A stretch of DNA of 64,000 nt from Pelosinus fermentans JBW45 (GTDB lineage Bacteria; Bacillota; Negativicutes; DSM-13327), in NCBI RefSeq assembly GCF_000271665.2, contig NZ_CP010978.1, positions 5,166,501-5,230,500 on the forward strand, in the 5' to 3' direction. Made by a program: the position numbers and the translations under genes. A model generated the notes under the pieces. The model did not search any database. It was not told the DNA's origin and saw only the letters and a program-made list of their open reading frames with translations. Of the stretch, positions 8,984 to 17,527 are shown piece after piece. Every line of letters starts with the position of its first letter. Within the stretch, counting starts at the first letter, position 1.

Positions 8984-9072
8984 CATTGTACAACTTTGTA
9001 TAGTACTTCTTCAAACTAAATTTATTTTCCTGCTGCGACTAGGTGATTCTAGAGAAAAATCATCCTAAATCC

Positions 9073-9234
9073 CTATCCTTTAAATCCCACTGGCTTTATT
9101 GGTGAATTGCCTAACATTTTCGCTAACACGTCTTTAAACTCTTCCTGCTGCTTCTTTTTCATTCCGTCCCTGGATTGCGGGTTGTCATGCTTTTGGAAAT
9201 CAATTGGATAAACCCTTGATACCTTAGTAATCAT
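9073..9234 (-). CDS. Small hypothetical protein (53 aa)
   Basis: A short ORF starting MITKVSRVYPIDFQKHD and ending NSPIKPVGFKG, with a good ribosome site (GGAGGG, 9243-9248) before the ATG. It is hydrophilic, with a Lys/Gln/Glu-rich middle (MKKKQQEEFKDVLAKML) likely to be an amphipathic helix. It has no signal peptide or TM segment and I do not recognise the family. It sits in the 8886-9401 gap between the NamZ gene and the TyrR-like regulator and is followed by a hairpin, which supports a separate small gene. Confidence 0.6.
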   Translation of the reverse strand: MITKVSRVYPIDFQKHDNPQSRDGMKKKQQEEFKDVLAKMLGNSPIKPVGFKG

Positions 9235-9401
9235 TCGAACCGCCCTCCTTACTTCTTCTATATTAAATATATCGAAATATAACAGGCTCTTCTTAACTAT
9301 TTTTGTAATTTATTTCCATTTTTTCTTTAACACCAGTTGTATTAAGATGGATCTAATATAAAAGTGAAGAAGTTTCTTGCCAGATGCTCTCGACTGCTTA
9401 T

Positions 9402-10667
9402 TTAATATAAATAGTATTTCTTAGACATAGTCTTAAACTGATCCATCTCTTTTTCCCATAAACTATATAACTCATTTAATGAATATGTACCTTTTCTAAC
9501 ACTGTCGTCACCCGTAACCAAATCAATAGAGCTTTCATTTTTTCCATTACGCGTAAAGGAAAATTTATCACCGCTCATTTCTTGTATACTATATAGCAAG
9601 CTAATACCTGTTTTTACCGGCAGGAATGTCCTTTTATCAATCACATGCAGCTGCACGCCTGCGCATGCCTCATTTTGATATAATCCAAAGTTTGGAGTAA
9701 AATAAGCCGGACGAAAGATCACTCCAGGCAGGTGTAATGCTGTCATTTTTTCTGCCAGCTCATATGCATTAAGCCACGGTGCGCCAACAAACTCAAAAGG
9801 TCTTGTTGTTCCCACACCTTCTGAAATATTAGTACCACCTAAAATACCCGTTCCAGGATAGACAAGGGCTGTATCAGGTGTAGGGATATTAGGTGATGTC
9901 ATCACCCAGGGCAAATGGGTTTCTTCAAAACTCATGGTTCTTTGCCAGCCTGTCATTTCAATAACCACCAAATCACAACCAATACCAAACTCCGCATTAA
10001 ATAGTCTGGCCAGCTCTCCTACCGTCATGCCATGCCTTGTTGGGATCGGATACATTCCAATAAAGGATTCAAATCCGGGCTTGATAAGATTCCCTTCAAC
10101 CATAGTGCCGCCAATTGGATTGGGTCTATCAAAGATCACCATAGTTTTCCCCAATTCCTTGCAAGCCTGCATCGCATAAGCCATCGTATAAATATAGGTA
10201 TAGGAACGAGCACCTACATCCTGTATATCAAAAGCCAATACATCAATATCAGCCAACATTTCCAGGGTAGGTTTTTTCGTTGCACCATATAAACTATAAA
10301 TGGGCAGTCCAGTCTTTTCATCAACACCAGTATTCACAGAATCCCCAGCTTTGGCAGCACCACGAATCCCATGTTCCGGAGAAAATAAGGCGACTAAATT
10401 TGTTTTTTCATGCAGCACATCCACTGAACTCTGAAAAGAGCTATTTATTCCTGTAGAGTTCGTAATTAAACCAACCCGTTTTCCTGCAAAAATCTGTGAA
10501 TAGGCATCGATCCGGTCAATGCCTATTCGTACTGGTACAGATTGCTTGAATTCTAGATTCTTCTTTGGCCTTGCTTGCTTCTTTGTCTCACCAACGCTTA
10601 TAAGATTTGCCATACCTATAACAAGTACCATGAATAATAGCATCACTCTTACGGTATTACGATTCAT
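9402..10667 (-). CDS. Exo-beta-N-acetylmuramidase NamZ-type protein (DUF1343)
   Basis: Exported DUF1343 protein of about 421 aa. The founding member NamZ removes N-acetylmuramic acid from the non-reducing ends of peptidoglycan fragments, so wall recycling or turnover is the likely role. Family blocks are visible: GLITNSTGI, LFSPEHGIRGAAKAGD, YSLYGATKKP, FDIQDVGARSYTY, DRPNPIGG and PNIPTPDTALVYPGTG. A signal peptide is formed by the hydrophobic stretch after MNRNTVR. I start at the ATG at 10665-10667 (GGAG 9 nt upstream), not the TTG seven codons earlier. Confidence 0.88.
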   Translation of the reverse strand: MNRNTVRVMLLFMVLVIGMANLISVGETKKQARPKKNLEFKQSVPVRIGIDRIDAYSQIFAGKRVGLITNSTGINSSFQSSVDVLHEKTNLVALFSPEHGIRGAAKAGDSVNTGVDEKTGLPIYSLYGATKKPTLEMLADIDVLAFDIQDVGARSYTYIYTMAYAMQACKELGKTMVIFDRPNPIGGTMVEGNLIKPGFESFIGMYPIPTRHGMTVGELARLFNAEFGIGCDLVVIEMTGWQRTMSFEETHLPWVMTSPNIPTPDTALVYPGTGILGGTNISEGVGTTRPFEFVGAPWLNAYELAEKMTALHLPGVIFRPAYFTPNFGLYQNEACAGVQLHVIDKRTFLPVKTGISLLYSIQEMSGDKFSFTRNGKNESSIDLVTGDDSVRKGTYSLNELYSLWEKEMDQFKTMSKKYYLY

Positions 10668-10731
10668 TAATTTTAGTCTCCATTTCAAAGAAAGAGCCCG
10701 CGAGCTGTGGTTGCTCGAAGGCTATCTCATT

Positions 10732-11424
10732 TTACTTATTGCTTGCGCCTGTAATTAATTCTCTTTTTGTATGTTTTTCTGCTACCGCAGCCGTTTCTTC
10801 AATGCCAGTAATAATATGCTGCATCGACATTTCAATATTTCCTAAGATATCATTAATCTTTTTGGTTGCCTCTACACTATCTTCCGATAACTTGCGGACT
10901 TCAGTGGCTACGACTGCAAAGCCTCTGCCATGTTCGCCTGCCCGAGCTGCCTCAATCGCTGCATTTAAACCAAGTAAATTCGTCTGCTGGGATACCTTAT
11001 TAATAAAATCAATCACTTCGTGAGTATTATTAATATGACTTTTAGCTTCACTTACGGATTGTGATAACACAGCAACCTTCTCATTCAATTCTTCGCTCAT
11101 TAAAACCTGAGATTTAATTAAATGGTACAGCATACCCGTAATAAAATCATCTACCACTTTAACATTCGGCGATTTATATTCTTCAATTAATTGATTTACT
11201 TTCTGATTGCCGGTAATATTCAGCACTACATTAACTATTGGCATTTTAAGACCGTCACGAACATCTGTAAAGGTACGAATTCCTAATCTTTGTGCCAGTT
11301 GTATTGCTACAGCATCTGATTTTACATCCACAACCCCGACAACTTCTATGTCCGGTACTTGACTCACCATTTCTATAATCCCAACGCCACCTCTACCGCC
11401 ACCAACTAACAAAATATTAATCAC
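10732..11424 (-). CDS. Soluble Rossmann-domain / chemoreceptor-signalling fusion
   Basis: A 230-aa cytoplasmic protein. The N-terminal half is Rossmann-like ([18 protein letters not shown], then [22 protein letters not shown]), resembling NAD-binding or homoserine-dehydrogenase-type domains. The C-terminal half is a short chemoreceptor signalling hairpin with the tip [31 protein letters not shown]-type sequence. It has no TM or HAMP region. I start at GTG (11422-11424), with GGAGGC 6 nt upstream; the longer frame to 11508 has no ribosome site. The fusion suggests metabolite or redox sensing fed to a CheA/CheW-like complex, but the ligand is unknown. It sits 64 bp upstream of the NamZ gene on the same strand. 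Confidence 0.8.
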   Translation of the reverse strand: MINILLVGGGRGGVGIIEMVSQVPDIEVVGVVDVKSDAVAIQLAQRLGIRTFTDVRDGLKMPIVNVVLNITGNQKVNQLIEEYKSPNVKVVDDFITGMLYHLIKSQVLMSEELNEKVAVLSQSVSEAKSHINNTHEVIDFINKVSQQTNLLGLNAAIEAARAGEHGRGFAVVATEVRKLSEDSVEATKKINDILGNIEMSMQHIITGIEETAAVAEKHTKRELITGASNK

Positions 11425-11673
11425 ATATTCGCCTCCCAATATTGTTACAAAGCCAAGCATTCTCTTATGATATATTATACTATAAATCTCCATTATCCAC
11501 ATCAGCATATTTTCATTGTTTTTTCTTCCCTACTATAGTAAAAGAGGGGGATCTTTATAAGTTTTCCTATTAAACAAATAAACCAAAAAGGATTTTTCTC
11601 TTACTTCTTAGAATACTCATTAGTCTAAGAAGCATATGACTATATTTCAATTATTAACGAAAGGAATGAAGTG

Positions 11674-12597
11674 ATGACCTATCTCCTACTCCTTATTTTT
11701 TTACTCTCTTTACCCAATCTTGCACAAGCTCAGCAACTGATAATGGAGGGGAAAACAACTGTCAAATACGAATCACGCCAATACAAACATCCCAATATTG
11801 CCAATATGGACTTTGTCGAACGGACGATACGTCTAACTGGAACAGCTCCACTCTCTGCACGAACCTCACTTTTTCTGCGTTTAGGTCATCAGTCTTATAG
11901 CGGTGATGCGGCGGATTCAGCTAAAACGGCAATTGATCAATATGGCCTGCGATGGAAGAATGCCCGTACAACGGTTACGATCGGCAGCCAAGAGACTTAT
12001 ATAGGTGCATCTGGAGCTATGTTCGATAATAGCTTGAACGTTGGCGAAGGAATGTTACAGGGTATTGATATTCGTGATAAAAGAGGCCACAATGCTTATC
12101 ATCTGTCTAGCGGCCGCCTTGATTCAGCTCTTTTTGACGATAATCAATCCCGCAATTTTTTTGGAATGGAATGGGCTCGTTATTCCGGCAGTATCCGATT
12201 ATTATTTAGCTATCTACGCATACCAAATCTACCAACACAGGCTGACGATTTTTCGGGATTTAGCATCAGTTCACCCATGGGCAAAGCAGAATGGCTTACT
12301 GAGCTGATTCATTCCTCCGCTCCCACTGAAAATCAAGCTTTTCTTCTGGGCATGAAATACTACCCGACTAAGCAGCAAACTATTAAATTAATTATTGGAA
12401 AATTACTCGATAACTCTGTTCCAAAAGGAAAATCCAGCCTAGGGGGTTACGATAATGGTATCCGCGGCTTCCAGCTATCTACTATTCATGCGCTAACTCC
12501 GTCCAATCGATTAGCTGTGAAATATAGTCACGTAAAAACCATTACAGGCAATATGCCGATTCGAAAAATGGAAATAGAATATACGCAATTATTTTAA
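11674..12597 (+). CDS. Putative outer membrane beta-barrel protein
   Basis: 307 aa with a clear signal peptide (LLLLIFLLSLPNLAQAQ, cut after AQA). The mature part is made of alternating polar/apolar beta-strand-like segments (for example FVERTIRLTGTA, ARTSLFLRLGHQ, GSIRLLFSYLR, NRLAVKYSHVK) with no TM helices, and it ends in MEIEYTQLF. A C-terminal Phe after alternating residues is the usual outer-membrane insertion signal. It is therefore probably a porin-like barrel of the diderm envelope, but I cannot assign a family. AAGGA lies 8 nt before the chosen ATG; a GTG one codon earlier is possible. Confidence 0.65.
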   Translation: MTYLLLLIFLLSLPNLAQAQQLIMEGKTTVKYESRQYKHPNIANMDFVERTIRLTGTAPLSARTSLFLRLGHQSYSGDAADSAKTAIDQYGLRWKNARTTVTIGSQETYIGASGAMFDNSLNVGEGMLQGIDIRDKRGHNAYHLSSGRLDSALFDDNQSRNFFGMEWARYSGSIRLLFSYLRIPNLPTQADDFSGFSISSPMGKAEWLTELIHSSAPTENQAFLLGMKYYPTKQQTIKLIIGKLLDNSVPKGKSSLGGYDNGIRGFQLSTIHALTPSNRLAVKYSHVKTITGNMPIRKMEIEYTQLF

Positions 12598-12647
12598 AAG
12601 CCATCCACCTAATTTAAAAGGCAGATGTAAACTATAAATGATTATGC

Positions 12648-12678
12648 AAATTGCCGCTCCTTGAAGGAGCGGCAATTT
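12648..12678. terminator. Bidirectional terminator between convergent genes
   Basis: A 13-bp stem (12648-12660 with 12666-12678) with a TTGAA loop and flanking A/T tracts, between the beta-barrel gene (+) and the charged secreted protein gene (-). Confidence 0.85.
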
Positions 12679-12694
12679 TATTTGCTATTTGATC

Positions 12695-13018
12695 TTATCT
12701 ATGTTCCCGTATTTTACGGAATTCTATTTCATGGCGTTCTTTTTCACCTTTCTGCCTGTCGTGCCATTGATTTTCTGTTTCATGAGGACGTCGCTTCATT
12801 TCTTGTTCATGTCGTTTCTTCTCAGCACGTTCCCGTTCTTTTCGGTCCTTTTCACCACGTTCTGGTTGATTTGGTTTTTGTTCTTGCCGATCATATTGTT
12901 GCTGCATGGGAATTGAACCCTGGTGTTGAGGTGAAGCTTCTATTACTGATGCACCTATTCCTAGCTGCATGACGCCTAACATTGAGTAAATAGCTATTTT
13001 TTTAAATATACTTTTCAT
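12695..13018 (-). CDS. Secreted highly charged hypothetical protein
   Basis: 107 aa with a signal peptide (KKIAIYSMLGVMQLGIGASVIEAS). The mature part is very rich in Glu, Arg, Lys and Gln (EKDRKERERAEKKRHEQEMKRR), likely a single long charged helix or coiled coil, in the periplasm or at the cell surface. AGGAG lies upstream of the ATG. I do not recognise a family. The low-complexity composition also produces long open frames on the opposite strand, which I regard as shadows. It could be a periplasmic chaperone-like or metal-responsive protein, but nothing in the sequence shows this. Confidence 0.7.
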   Translation of the reverse strand: MKSIFKKIAIYSMLGVMQLGIGASVIEASPQHQGSIPMQQQYDRQEQKPNQPERGEKDRKERERAEKKRHEQEMKRRPHETENQWHDRQKGEKERHEIEFRKIREHR

Positions 13019-13134
13019 TTATATTTCTCCTTTATTAGATTAACCTCATTATAATTTAGAGATATGACAAAGAAGTGACAATTCGTTTTTCCAGTCACCT
13101 TTTATCGATTTAATAACTTCAAAATAACAACAAA

Positions 13135-13176
13135 ATCGCCCTAGCAAGAAGGTCCTCTCCTCGCTAAGGCGGTTAT
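13135..13176 (-). terminator. Terminator of the cotJ operon
   Basis: The minus strand forms a stem of CCGCCTTAGC with GCTAGGGCG around a 16-nt loop, followed by ATTTTGTTGTT, shortly after the cotJC stop codon. Confidence 0.7.
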
Positions 13177-13184
13177 TATGATCC

Positions 13185-13778
13185 CTATTTCCTCATCTCA
13201 TACCCACACCACGTGTTCATCTTGCTCATATGTTCCTGCACATCATTGAGACATTCACCAAATCTCTGAAAATGCACCACTTCTCTTTGCCATAAGAAGC
13301 GCAGTGTATCTTTTACACAAGGATCATCAGTTAAATCAATAAGATGCTCATAAGTGGTACGGGCTTTTTGCTCTGCTGCCATATTCTCAGCTAAATCGGT
13401 AATAGGATCGCCAAGGCAAGCAATGTATTTTGCTGACCAGGGAACGCCATTAGCATCCGTCCAAAATAGTCCATGATTGTGCTGAGCATATTGACCACCC
13501 CATCCGGCTGCTTCCATATCCTTAGGATCAGCGCCCTCAATTAATTTATATACTAAAGCAGCAATCATTTCCATATGAGCCAATTCCTCGGTACCTATGT
13601 CTGTTAGTAAAGCTTTTGCTTTATCCGTCGGCATTGAGTAGCGTTGGTTCAAATACCGTAGTGAGGCTGACAACTCGCCGTCCGGTCCACCATACTGAGT
13701 AATAACCAGCTTGGCAAATGCCGGGTCAGGTCTACTAATTTTTACAGGACGTTCTAAACTTTTTTCATATATCCACAT
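13185..13778 (-). CDS. cotJC: Spore coat protein CotJC (manganese-catalase-like)
   Basis: 197 aa with a ferritin-like di-metal fold related to manganese catalases. It begins MWIYEKSLERPVKISRPDP, the standard CotJC start, then TQYGGPDGELSASLRYLNQRY, EELAHMEMI and EVVHFQRFGE; the Glu/His residues are the likely metal ligands. Members are inner coat components made in the mother cell and may protect against peroxide. The ATG at 13776-13778 has GGAGG 9 nt upstream; the longer frame to 13862 runs into cotJB. It is last in cotJA-cotJB-cotJC. Confidence 0.96.
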   Translation of the reverse strand: MWIYEKSLERPVKISRPDPAFAKLVITQYGGPDGELSASLRYLNQRYSMPTDKAKALLTDIGTEELAHMEMIAALVYKLIEGADPKDMEAAGWGGQYAQHNHGLFWTDANGVPWSAKYIACLGDPITDLAENMAAEQKARTTYEHLIDLTDDPCVKDTLRFLWQREVVHFQRFGECLNDVQEHMSKMNTWCGYEMRK

Positions 13779-13794
13779 AAAGCGATTCCTCCAT

Positions 13795-14052
13795 CTACAT
13801 TTCCCATGGCCATGGACCCATAGCCCATTGCCATGGTTCTTTAGAATATCCGCCAAATCCAAAATTTAAAAGAGGTCCAAATTCATCTTGATAAGCTTTT
13901 TTACGTTTTTCCAGCATTTGAACGGCACAGTTGAAATCATTAATCGCCTCTACATCACAAGGATGAGTATCTAAATATAAATTAAGTTCTACAGCAACAA
14001 ATTGCATTTCTTGAATTTTCTTTAGCATACTCATTTGCTTTTCACAATTCAC
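13795..14052 (-). CDS. cotJB: Spore coat protein CotJB
   Basis: 85-aa coat polypeptide that is assembled with CotJA and CotJC. Family features are seen: KKIQEMQFVAVELNLYLDTHP, then AINDFN, then YQDEFGPL, and a Trp/Pro-rich end (PWQWAMGPWPWEM). I prefer the GTG at 14050-14052, because GGGAGGTG lies 6 nt upstream; the GTG three codons earlier would overlap that ribosome site. It is followed 16 bp later by cotJC. Confidence 0.93.
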   Translation of the reverse strand: MNCEKQMSMLKKIQEMQFVAVELNLYLDTHPCDVEAINDFNCAVQMLEKRKKAYQDEFGPLLNFGFGGYSKEPWQWAMGPWPWEM

Positions 14053-14070
14053 TGCTTTCACCTCCCAATG

Positions 14071-14358
14071 TTACCTTGGTATCGGATATACACCATATAA
14101 GCTCGGGAATAAGGTTCCCTTCTTTAACGCCTCTTGAGGACTAAAAGCTTCATCATAGCACTGCCATGGAACGTATGCATGGGCTAACATCATCTTTGCG
14201 CTTGTCTTTTGACAATTACATGTATCATTCATATTCCACATATTCATATTGTCCCTTTCCAGCTCTTCTTGTTCATCATTTTCTTCAATGCGTTCGTCCT
14301 TTTCTTCAGCCCGTTCGCCTTTTTCTTCAACCTGTGCATCATCCACATTCCTTTTCAC
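14071..14358 (-). CDS. cotJA: Spore coat-associated protein CotJA with acidic N-terminal extension
   Basis: 95 aa. The C-terminal half is typical CotJA (AYVPWQCYDEAFSPQEALKKGTLFPSLYGVYPIP). The first 35-40 residues are an unusual Glu-rich stretch (EEKGERAEEKDERIEENDEQEE) not seen in the short classical CotJA, and may be a local expansion. GTG start at 14356-14358, with GGGGAGG 8 nt upstream. First gene of the operon, behind a sigma-E-type promoter. Confidence 0.92.
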   Translation of the reverse strand: MKRNVDDAQVEEKGERAEEKDERIEENDEQEELERDNMNMWNMNDTCNCQKTSAKMMLAHAYVPWQCYDEAFSPQEALKKGTLFPSLYGVYPIPR

Positions 14359-14384
14359 TGATCCATCCTCCCCTCATACTACTT

Positions 14385-14401
14385 ATTACATTTTATGTAA
14401 T
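14385..14401. promoter_or_regulatory. Inverted repeat just after the cotJ transcription start
   Basis: ATTACAT-TTT-ATGTAAT, 7-bp arms, at about +1 to +16 of the predicted cotJ transcript. It could be an operator for a late-sporulation regulator or a leader hairpin; nothing distinguishes these. Confidence 0.35.
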
Positions 14402-14407
14402 GGTGTC

Positions 14408-14437
14408 ACTGTATGTGACTTAAAATAAGAAAAATGC
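14408..14437 (-). promoter_or_regulatory. Sigma-E promoter of cotJABC
   Basis: On the minus strand, -35 GCATTTT (14431-14437) and -10 CATACAGT (14408-14415) are spaced 15 bp apart. The sigma-E consensus is KMATATT, 14-15 bp, CATACAnT; only one -35 base differs. The predicted start is near 14400, 42 nt before the cotJA GTG. Mother-cell sigma-E control matches what is known for cotJ in Bacillus. Confidence 0.75.
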
Positions 14438-14452
14438 TAGAACATAGTCATT

Positions 14453-14570
14453 TTGAACCACAAGCATAAAACCGCTTACTAGGACACAAAGAACACAGAT
14501 TGGAGAAGAATAACTCCCCCAATCTGTGTTCTTTGTATATCTCTGTATCCTCTGCGTTTAACGTTTTCCT
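14453..14570. repeat. Dispersed ACAAAG hairpin repeat, family 2, copy 1
   Basis: Starts GAACCACAAG and contains GACACAAAGAACACAGATTGG; 14487-14503 pairs perfectly with 14519-14535. It shares the GAACCACAAAG...GACACAAAG vocabulary with copies near 24.85, 24.97 and 28.74 kb. It fills most of the gap between cotJA and the pspC-like gene. Confidence 0.65.
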
Positions 14571-14607
14571 TAGAAAATTTATATTTTCTATACTTATAAA
14601 AAACTGG

Positions 14608-14883
14608 TTAGCCAATGGATGGCATAATCAAAAAGGCAAGTATGTATAATAAGATACCCGCCCCGCGGTATAAGATTAACAACGCCCAGGCTAATCGAAT
14701 GAGACTGACATCAATGCCAGTATAGTCACTAACCCCGGCACATACACCGAAAAGCATGCCGCGAGCTGGATCAAGAGCCAGCTGCTTGTGTAATGAATTG
14801 ATTCCATCTGCGTCACCTTGGAAAAATTGCCATGCTGTTAATCCACTTACTAAGTAAGCTCCTATACGAATAAGACCAAACAT
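14608..14883 (-). CDS. PspC-domain membrane protein
   Basis: 91 aa. A first hydrophobic stretch (residues 5-20) precedes a PspC domain (LDPARGMLFGVCAGVSDYTGIDVSLIRLAWALL) and a final TM segment (GILLYILAFLIMPSIG). PspC proteins sense or signal envelope stress. Having a TM segment before the PspC domain is less common than the usual N-terminal PspC. A strong ribosome site GGAGGTGAG precedes the ATG. It appears to be a single-gene unit. Confidence 0.8.
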   Translation of the reverse strand: MFGLIRIGAYLVSGLTAWQFFQGDADGINSLHKQLALDPARGMLFGVCAGVSDYTGIDVSLIRLAWALLILYRGAGILLYILAFLIMPSIG

Positions 14884-14951
14884 AGCATTCTCACCTCCCT
14901 AGTATGTTATCCCACATCCTTCATAAATTTATACTTTTGTTATACGATGTT

Positions 14952-14983
14952 GAATAGAGACGGCTTAGCAGCCGTCTCTATTC
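14952..14983. terminator. Hairpin between ftsW-like and pspC-like genes
   Basis: A perfect 13-bp stem (14952-14964 with 14971-14983) and a 6-nt loop. There is no immediate T-run on the minus strand, so it is a probable, not certain, terminator. The remaining 14984-15211 stretch is AT-rich with no gene seen. Confidence 0.6.
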
Positions 14984-15211
14984 ACTAAGGACATTGTATT
15001 TTTTTTAGAATAGGATTATCAGATTCTGTACTATCAGAAAAAAACGTAGACGCGCTATTTATTTTCACCCTCAAAATTTATAAATTTTGATATTACAAGT
15101 AGAACTTTATCAGATAAACAAACACATACAAAAGCATTTTCAGTAATATATTGCATAGTGATAGACAATATTTAATAGTTCGTAGGTTTGTGCCTGTTTA
15201 ACATTCTCACA

Positions 15212-16399
15212 TTATTTAACTCTGTTTAAGCTTCTGGCTTGTCTCGCTAATTTTAAACGAGTGCTGCGGCTGGCATCTGGCTCTGGTGCAGTATCTTGAA
15301 GTACAACACCATCTGCCTGACGCCCTACACTCAGAATCAGACCAATTGCCATTAAATTAACAATTAATGATGTGCCTCCGAAACTAATAAAAGGCAATGG
15401 CACACCAACTACTGGAAATATACCTGAAACCATAGAGATGTTAATAATGGCCTGTCCTACGATTAAAAAAATACTGCCCATCGTCAATAATTTACCTAAT
15501 CCATCTGGAGCCTTCAAGGCAATGCGCACACCGTAATAGGCTAATAAACCCATAAGGCATAATACCCCTAGAGCACCGATAAATCCCATTTCCTGACACA
15601 ATACAGCAAAAGCAAAATCGGTATGAGCTTCCGGCAAATAGTTAAATTTACTTGATCCCATACCAAGCCCCGATCCCCAAAATCCGCCAGAACCAATTGC
15701 CAGCAGACCTTGTACCGTCTGATAACCGATACCCAATTGGTAATCCCAAGGATTGATCCATGCGGCGATACGCTCCGCCCGATAGCTGGCTGCAAAGGTT
15801 GCATATATAAATAAGGCAATGCCGCCGCCCACTAAAGTTAACAACTGCTGTTTTGGCAATCCGGCAATGATGTACAACATAAGGCTTGTACCAACGATAA
15901 TGACTGCCGTCCCCATATCCGGCTGCTTTAATACGATCATTCCTAATATTGCTGCAATATAGAAAGGTGCAGAAAGCAGCGTAATTCTGCGCTTACGGTC
16001 AATTAGCGGACCTAAGAATCCAGCAGTAATCATAAGGCCGGTCAGTTTTGCCAATTCCGAAGGCTGGAATTGAAAGCCAATATTTAACCAACGCCGTGCA
16101 CCATTCACTTCAATACCAATAAAATGTACCGCAATTAGCAAACCGACTGTTAATAACATGAATGGGAAAAGAAAACGATTAAATCGATGATAATCGATTC
16201 TGCTGATAACCAGCATCGCCACGATTCCAATACTAAAGGAAATCAGATGCCTTTTTAAATAATAATAACCATCTCCCATTTGTTGCCCAGCTTCTACAAA
16301 ACTAGCACTGAAAATATTTACTGTACCGATCAAAAATAACAACATGGAAATGCATATAACAGCCTCAGCATTACTCCGCCATAATTGAGATAACTTCAT
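15212..16399 (-). CDS. FtsW/RodA/SpoVE-family peptidoglycan glycosyltransferase
   Basis: 395-aa SEDS-family polytopic membrane protein that polymerises lipid II, with about 10 TM helices. The signatures are NGARRWLNIGFQFQPSELAKL, LKQPDMGTAVII, GSSKFNYLPEAHTDFAFAVLCQE and PLPFISFGGTS. The overall pattern is closest to FtsW or SpoVE rather than RodA. Its natural partner would be a class B PBP such as the SpoVD-type protein at 2-4 kb, which supports a SpoVE assignment, but division FtsW cannot be excluded. GAAGGAG precedes the ATG. Confidence 0.88.
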   Translation of the reverse strand: MKLSQLWRSNAEAVICISMLLFLIGTVNIFSASFVEAGQQMGDGYYYLKRHLISFSIGIVAMLVISRIDYHRFNRFLFPFMLLTVGLLIAVHFIGIEVNGARRWLNIGFQFQPSELAKLTGLMITAGFLGPLIDRKRRITLLSAPFYIAAILGMIVLKQPDMGTAVIIVGTSLMLYIIAGLPKQQLLTLVGGGIALFIYATFAASYRAERIAAWINPWDYQLGIGYQTVQGLLAIGSGGFWGSGLGMGSSKFNYLPEAHTDFAFAVLCQEMGFIGALGVLCLMGLLAYYGVRIALKAPDGLGKLLTMGSIFLIVGQAIINISMVSGIFPVVGVPLPFISFGGTSLIVNLMAIGLILSVGRQADGVVLQDTAPEPDASRSTRLKLARQARSLNRVK

Positions 16400-16531
16400 T
16401 TTGTTTCTCCTTCACTACCCAATATCTCTATTATACAAAATTAATCCCCTAGACCCAATAACCAAATTGAGATTTTAGAATATTATATAAGGAAATCGGC
16501 ATTTATAAATTGGGATAACCGAGGTGATTAC

Positions 16532-17527
16532 ATGGAAATCCAACCCTATCAACTCGTTGTAATTGATGATACGACTCATGCTTTACTGCTCGTTGATGGT
16601 CAACAAGGGGAAATCATCGCTGAAATGCCCTACCCGCCAGAGTACACCCCAACCGAGCTGCTGCTATCATCTGACCAGAGTAAAGTCTATATGCCTGTAG
16701 TAAAAACGAATGGGAAAGGCGCGCTCTTCGTAGGAAATTTGGAACAAAAATCCGTCTACCGCTTACCGATAGAGCTGCCTCCTCCTACGCAATTTACACT
16801 CGCACCAAAAGGAAATTATGCCTATATAGCAGATCCAAATGGCGGATTATATTCTCTGACCATACCGAGTATGTCCCTAACAGCCTGGGGAAATCCAGCA
16901 GAAGCTGCCTGTGTTGGCCTCGCTGCTGATCATGATGCTATCTACAGCGTCTGGGAACATGACAATCAAGGTACGCTGGCAGTTTTTAGCCCTGCAGGTC
17001 AGTTACTACAGGAATACTCTTTACCGGGAATCCCCACTAACGTAATTCTTCATGGCGATGAACATATTCTAGTACCTTTTACTAGTACAACATTTACCCT
17101 GGAAGGCATTATGATCTTCACAATCATAAAGGCAACGGAAACAACTCCTGCGTCCATGACGTCGCAAAGCTGCTTATACCCCAAGAATAAAACCTCATGT
17201 CCAGCTTATCCTTCCCACATTGCAGCTTCTCCTAATGAGCAAACTGCTTATGTTGTCAATGAAGAAAGTGCCTCTATTACAGTGATTGACCTTACCACTG
17301 CATCCATTTCCCGCCTCATTGAGCTGAATCGTTCTATATCCTGCCTACATATTGTACCTGGCAGTCAGTTAGCTATCGCTACCAGCCATATTTTTGCTGA
17401 CCTTAGCATGATTGATTTAGCCAATGGCCGCCTATTATCCGTTACAGATACAAAGCGTGAATTGTTAGGCTATATAACGATTGTACCGATTCTTCCTACA
17501 GATCTCGATACAACTACAACCATCTAG
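16532..17527 (+). CDS. Beta-propeller (YncE/YVTN-type) protein of unknown function
   Basis: 331 aa made of repeating beta-blade units of about 45 residues, for example ALLLVDGQQGEIIAEMPYPPEYTPTELLLSSDQSKVYMPV-type blades and AYVVNEESASITVIDL near residue 245. It has no signal peptide, so it is cytoplasmic or possibly mother-cell/coat-associated. CGAGGTG lies upstream of the ATG. Its stop codon TAG (17525-17527) forms the first three bases of an inverted-repeat element, so the C-terminus may have been altered when that element arrived. Function unknown. Confidence 0.75.
   Translation: MEIQPYQLVVIDDTTHALLLVDGQQGEIIAEMPYPPEYTPTELLLSSDQSKVYMPVVKTNGKGALFVGNLEQKSVYRLPIELPPPTQFTLAPKGNYAYIADPNGGLYSLTIPSMSLTAWGNPAEAACVGLAADHDAIYSVWEHDNQGTLAVFSPAGQLLQEYSLPGIPTNVILHGDEHILVPFTSTTFTLEGIMIFTIIKATETTPASMTSQSCLYPKNKTSCPAYPSHIAASPNEQTAYVVNEESASITVIDLTTASISRLIELNRSISCLHIVPGSQLAIATSHIFADLSMIDLANGRLLSVTDTKRELLGYITIVPILPTDLDTTTTI

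Noticed and set aside
12661-12972. Plus-strand ORFs of 103 and 75 aa, hydrophobic
   Set aside because: Shadows produced by the Glu/Arg/Lys-rich secreted protein on the other strand; they begin inside a terminator.
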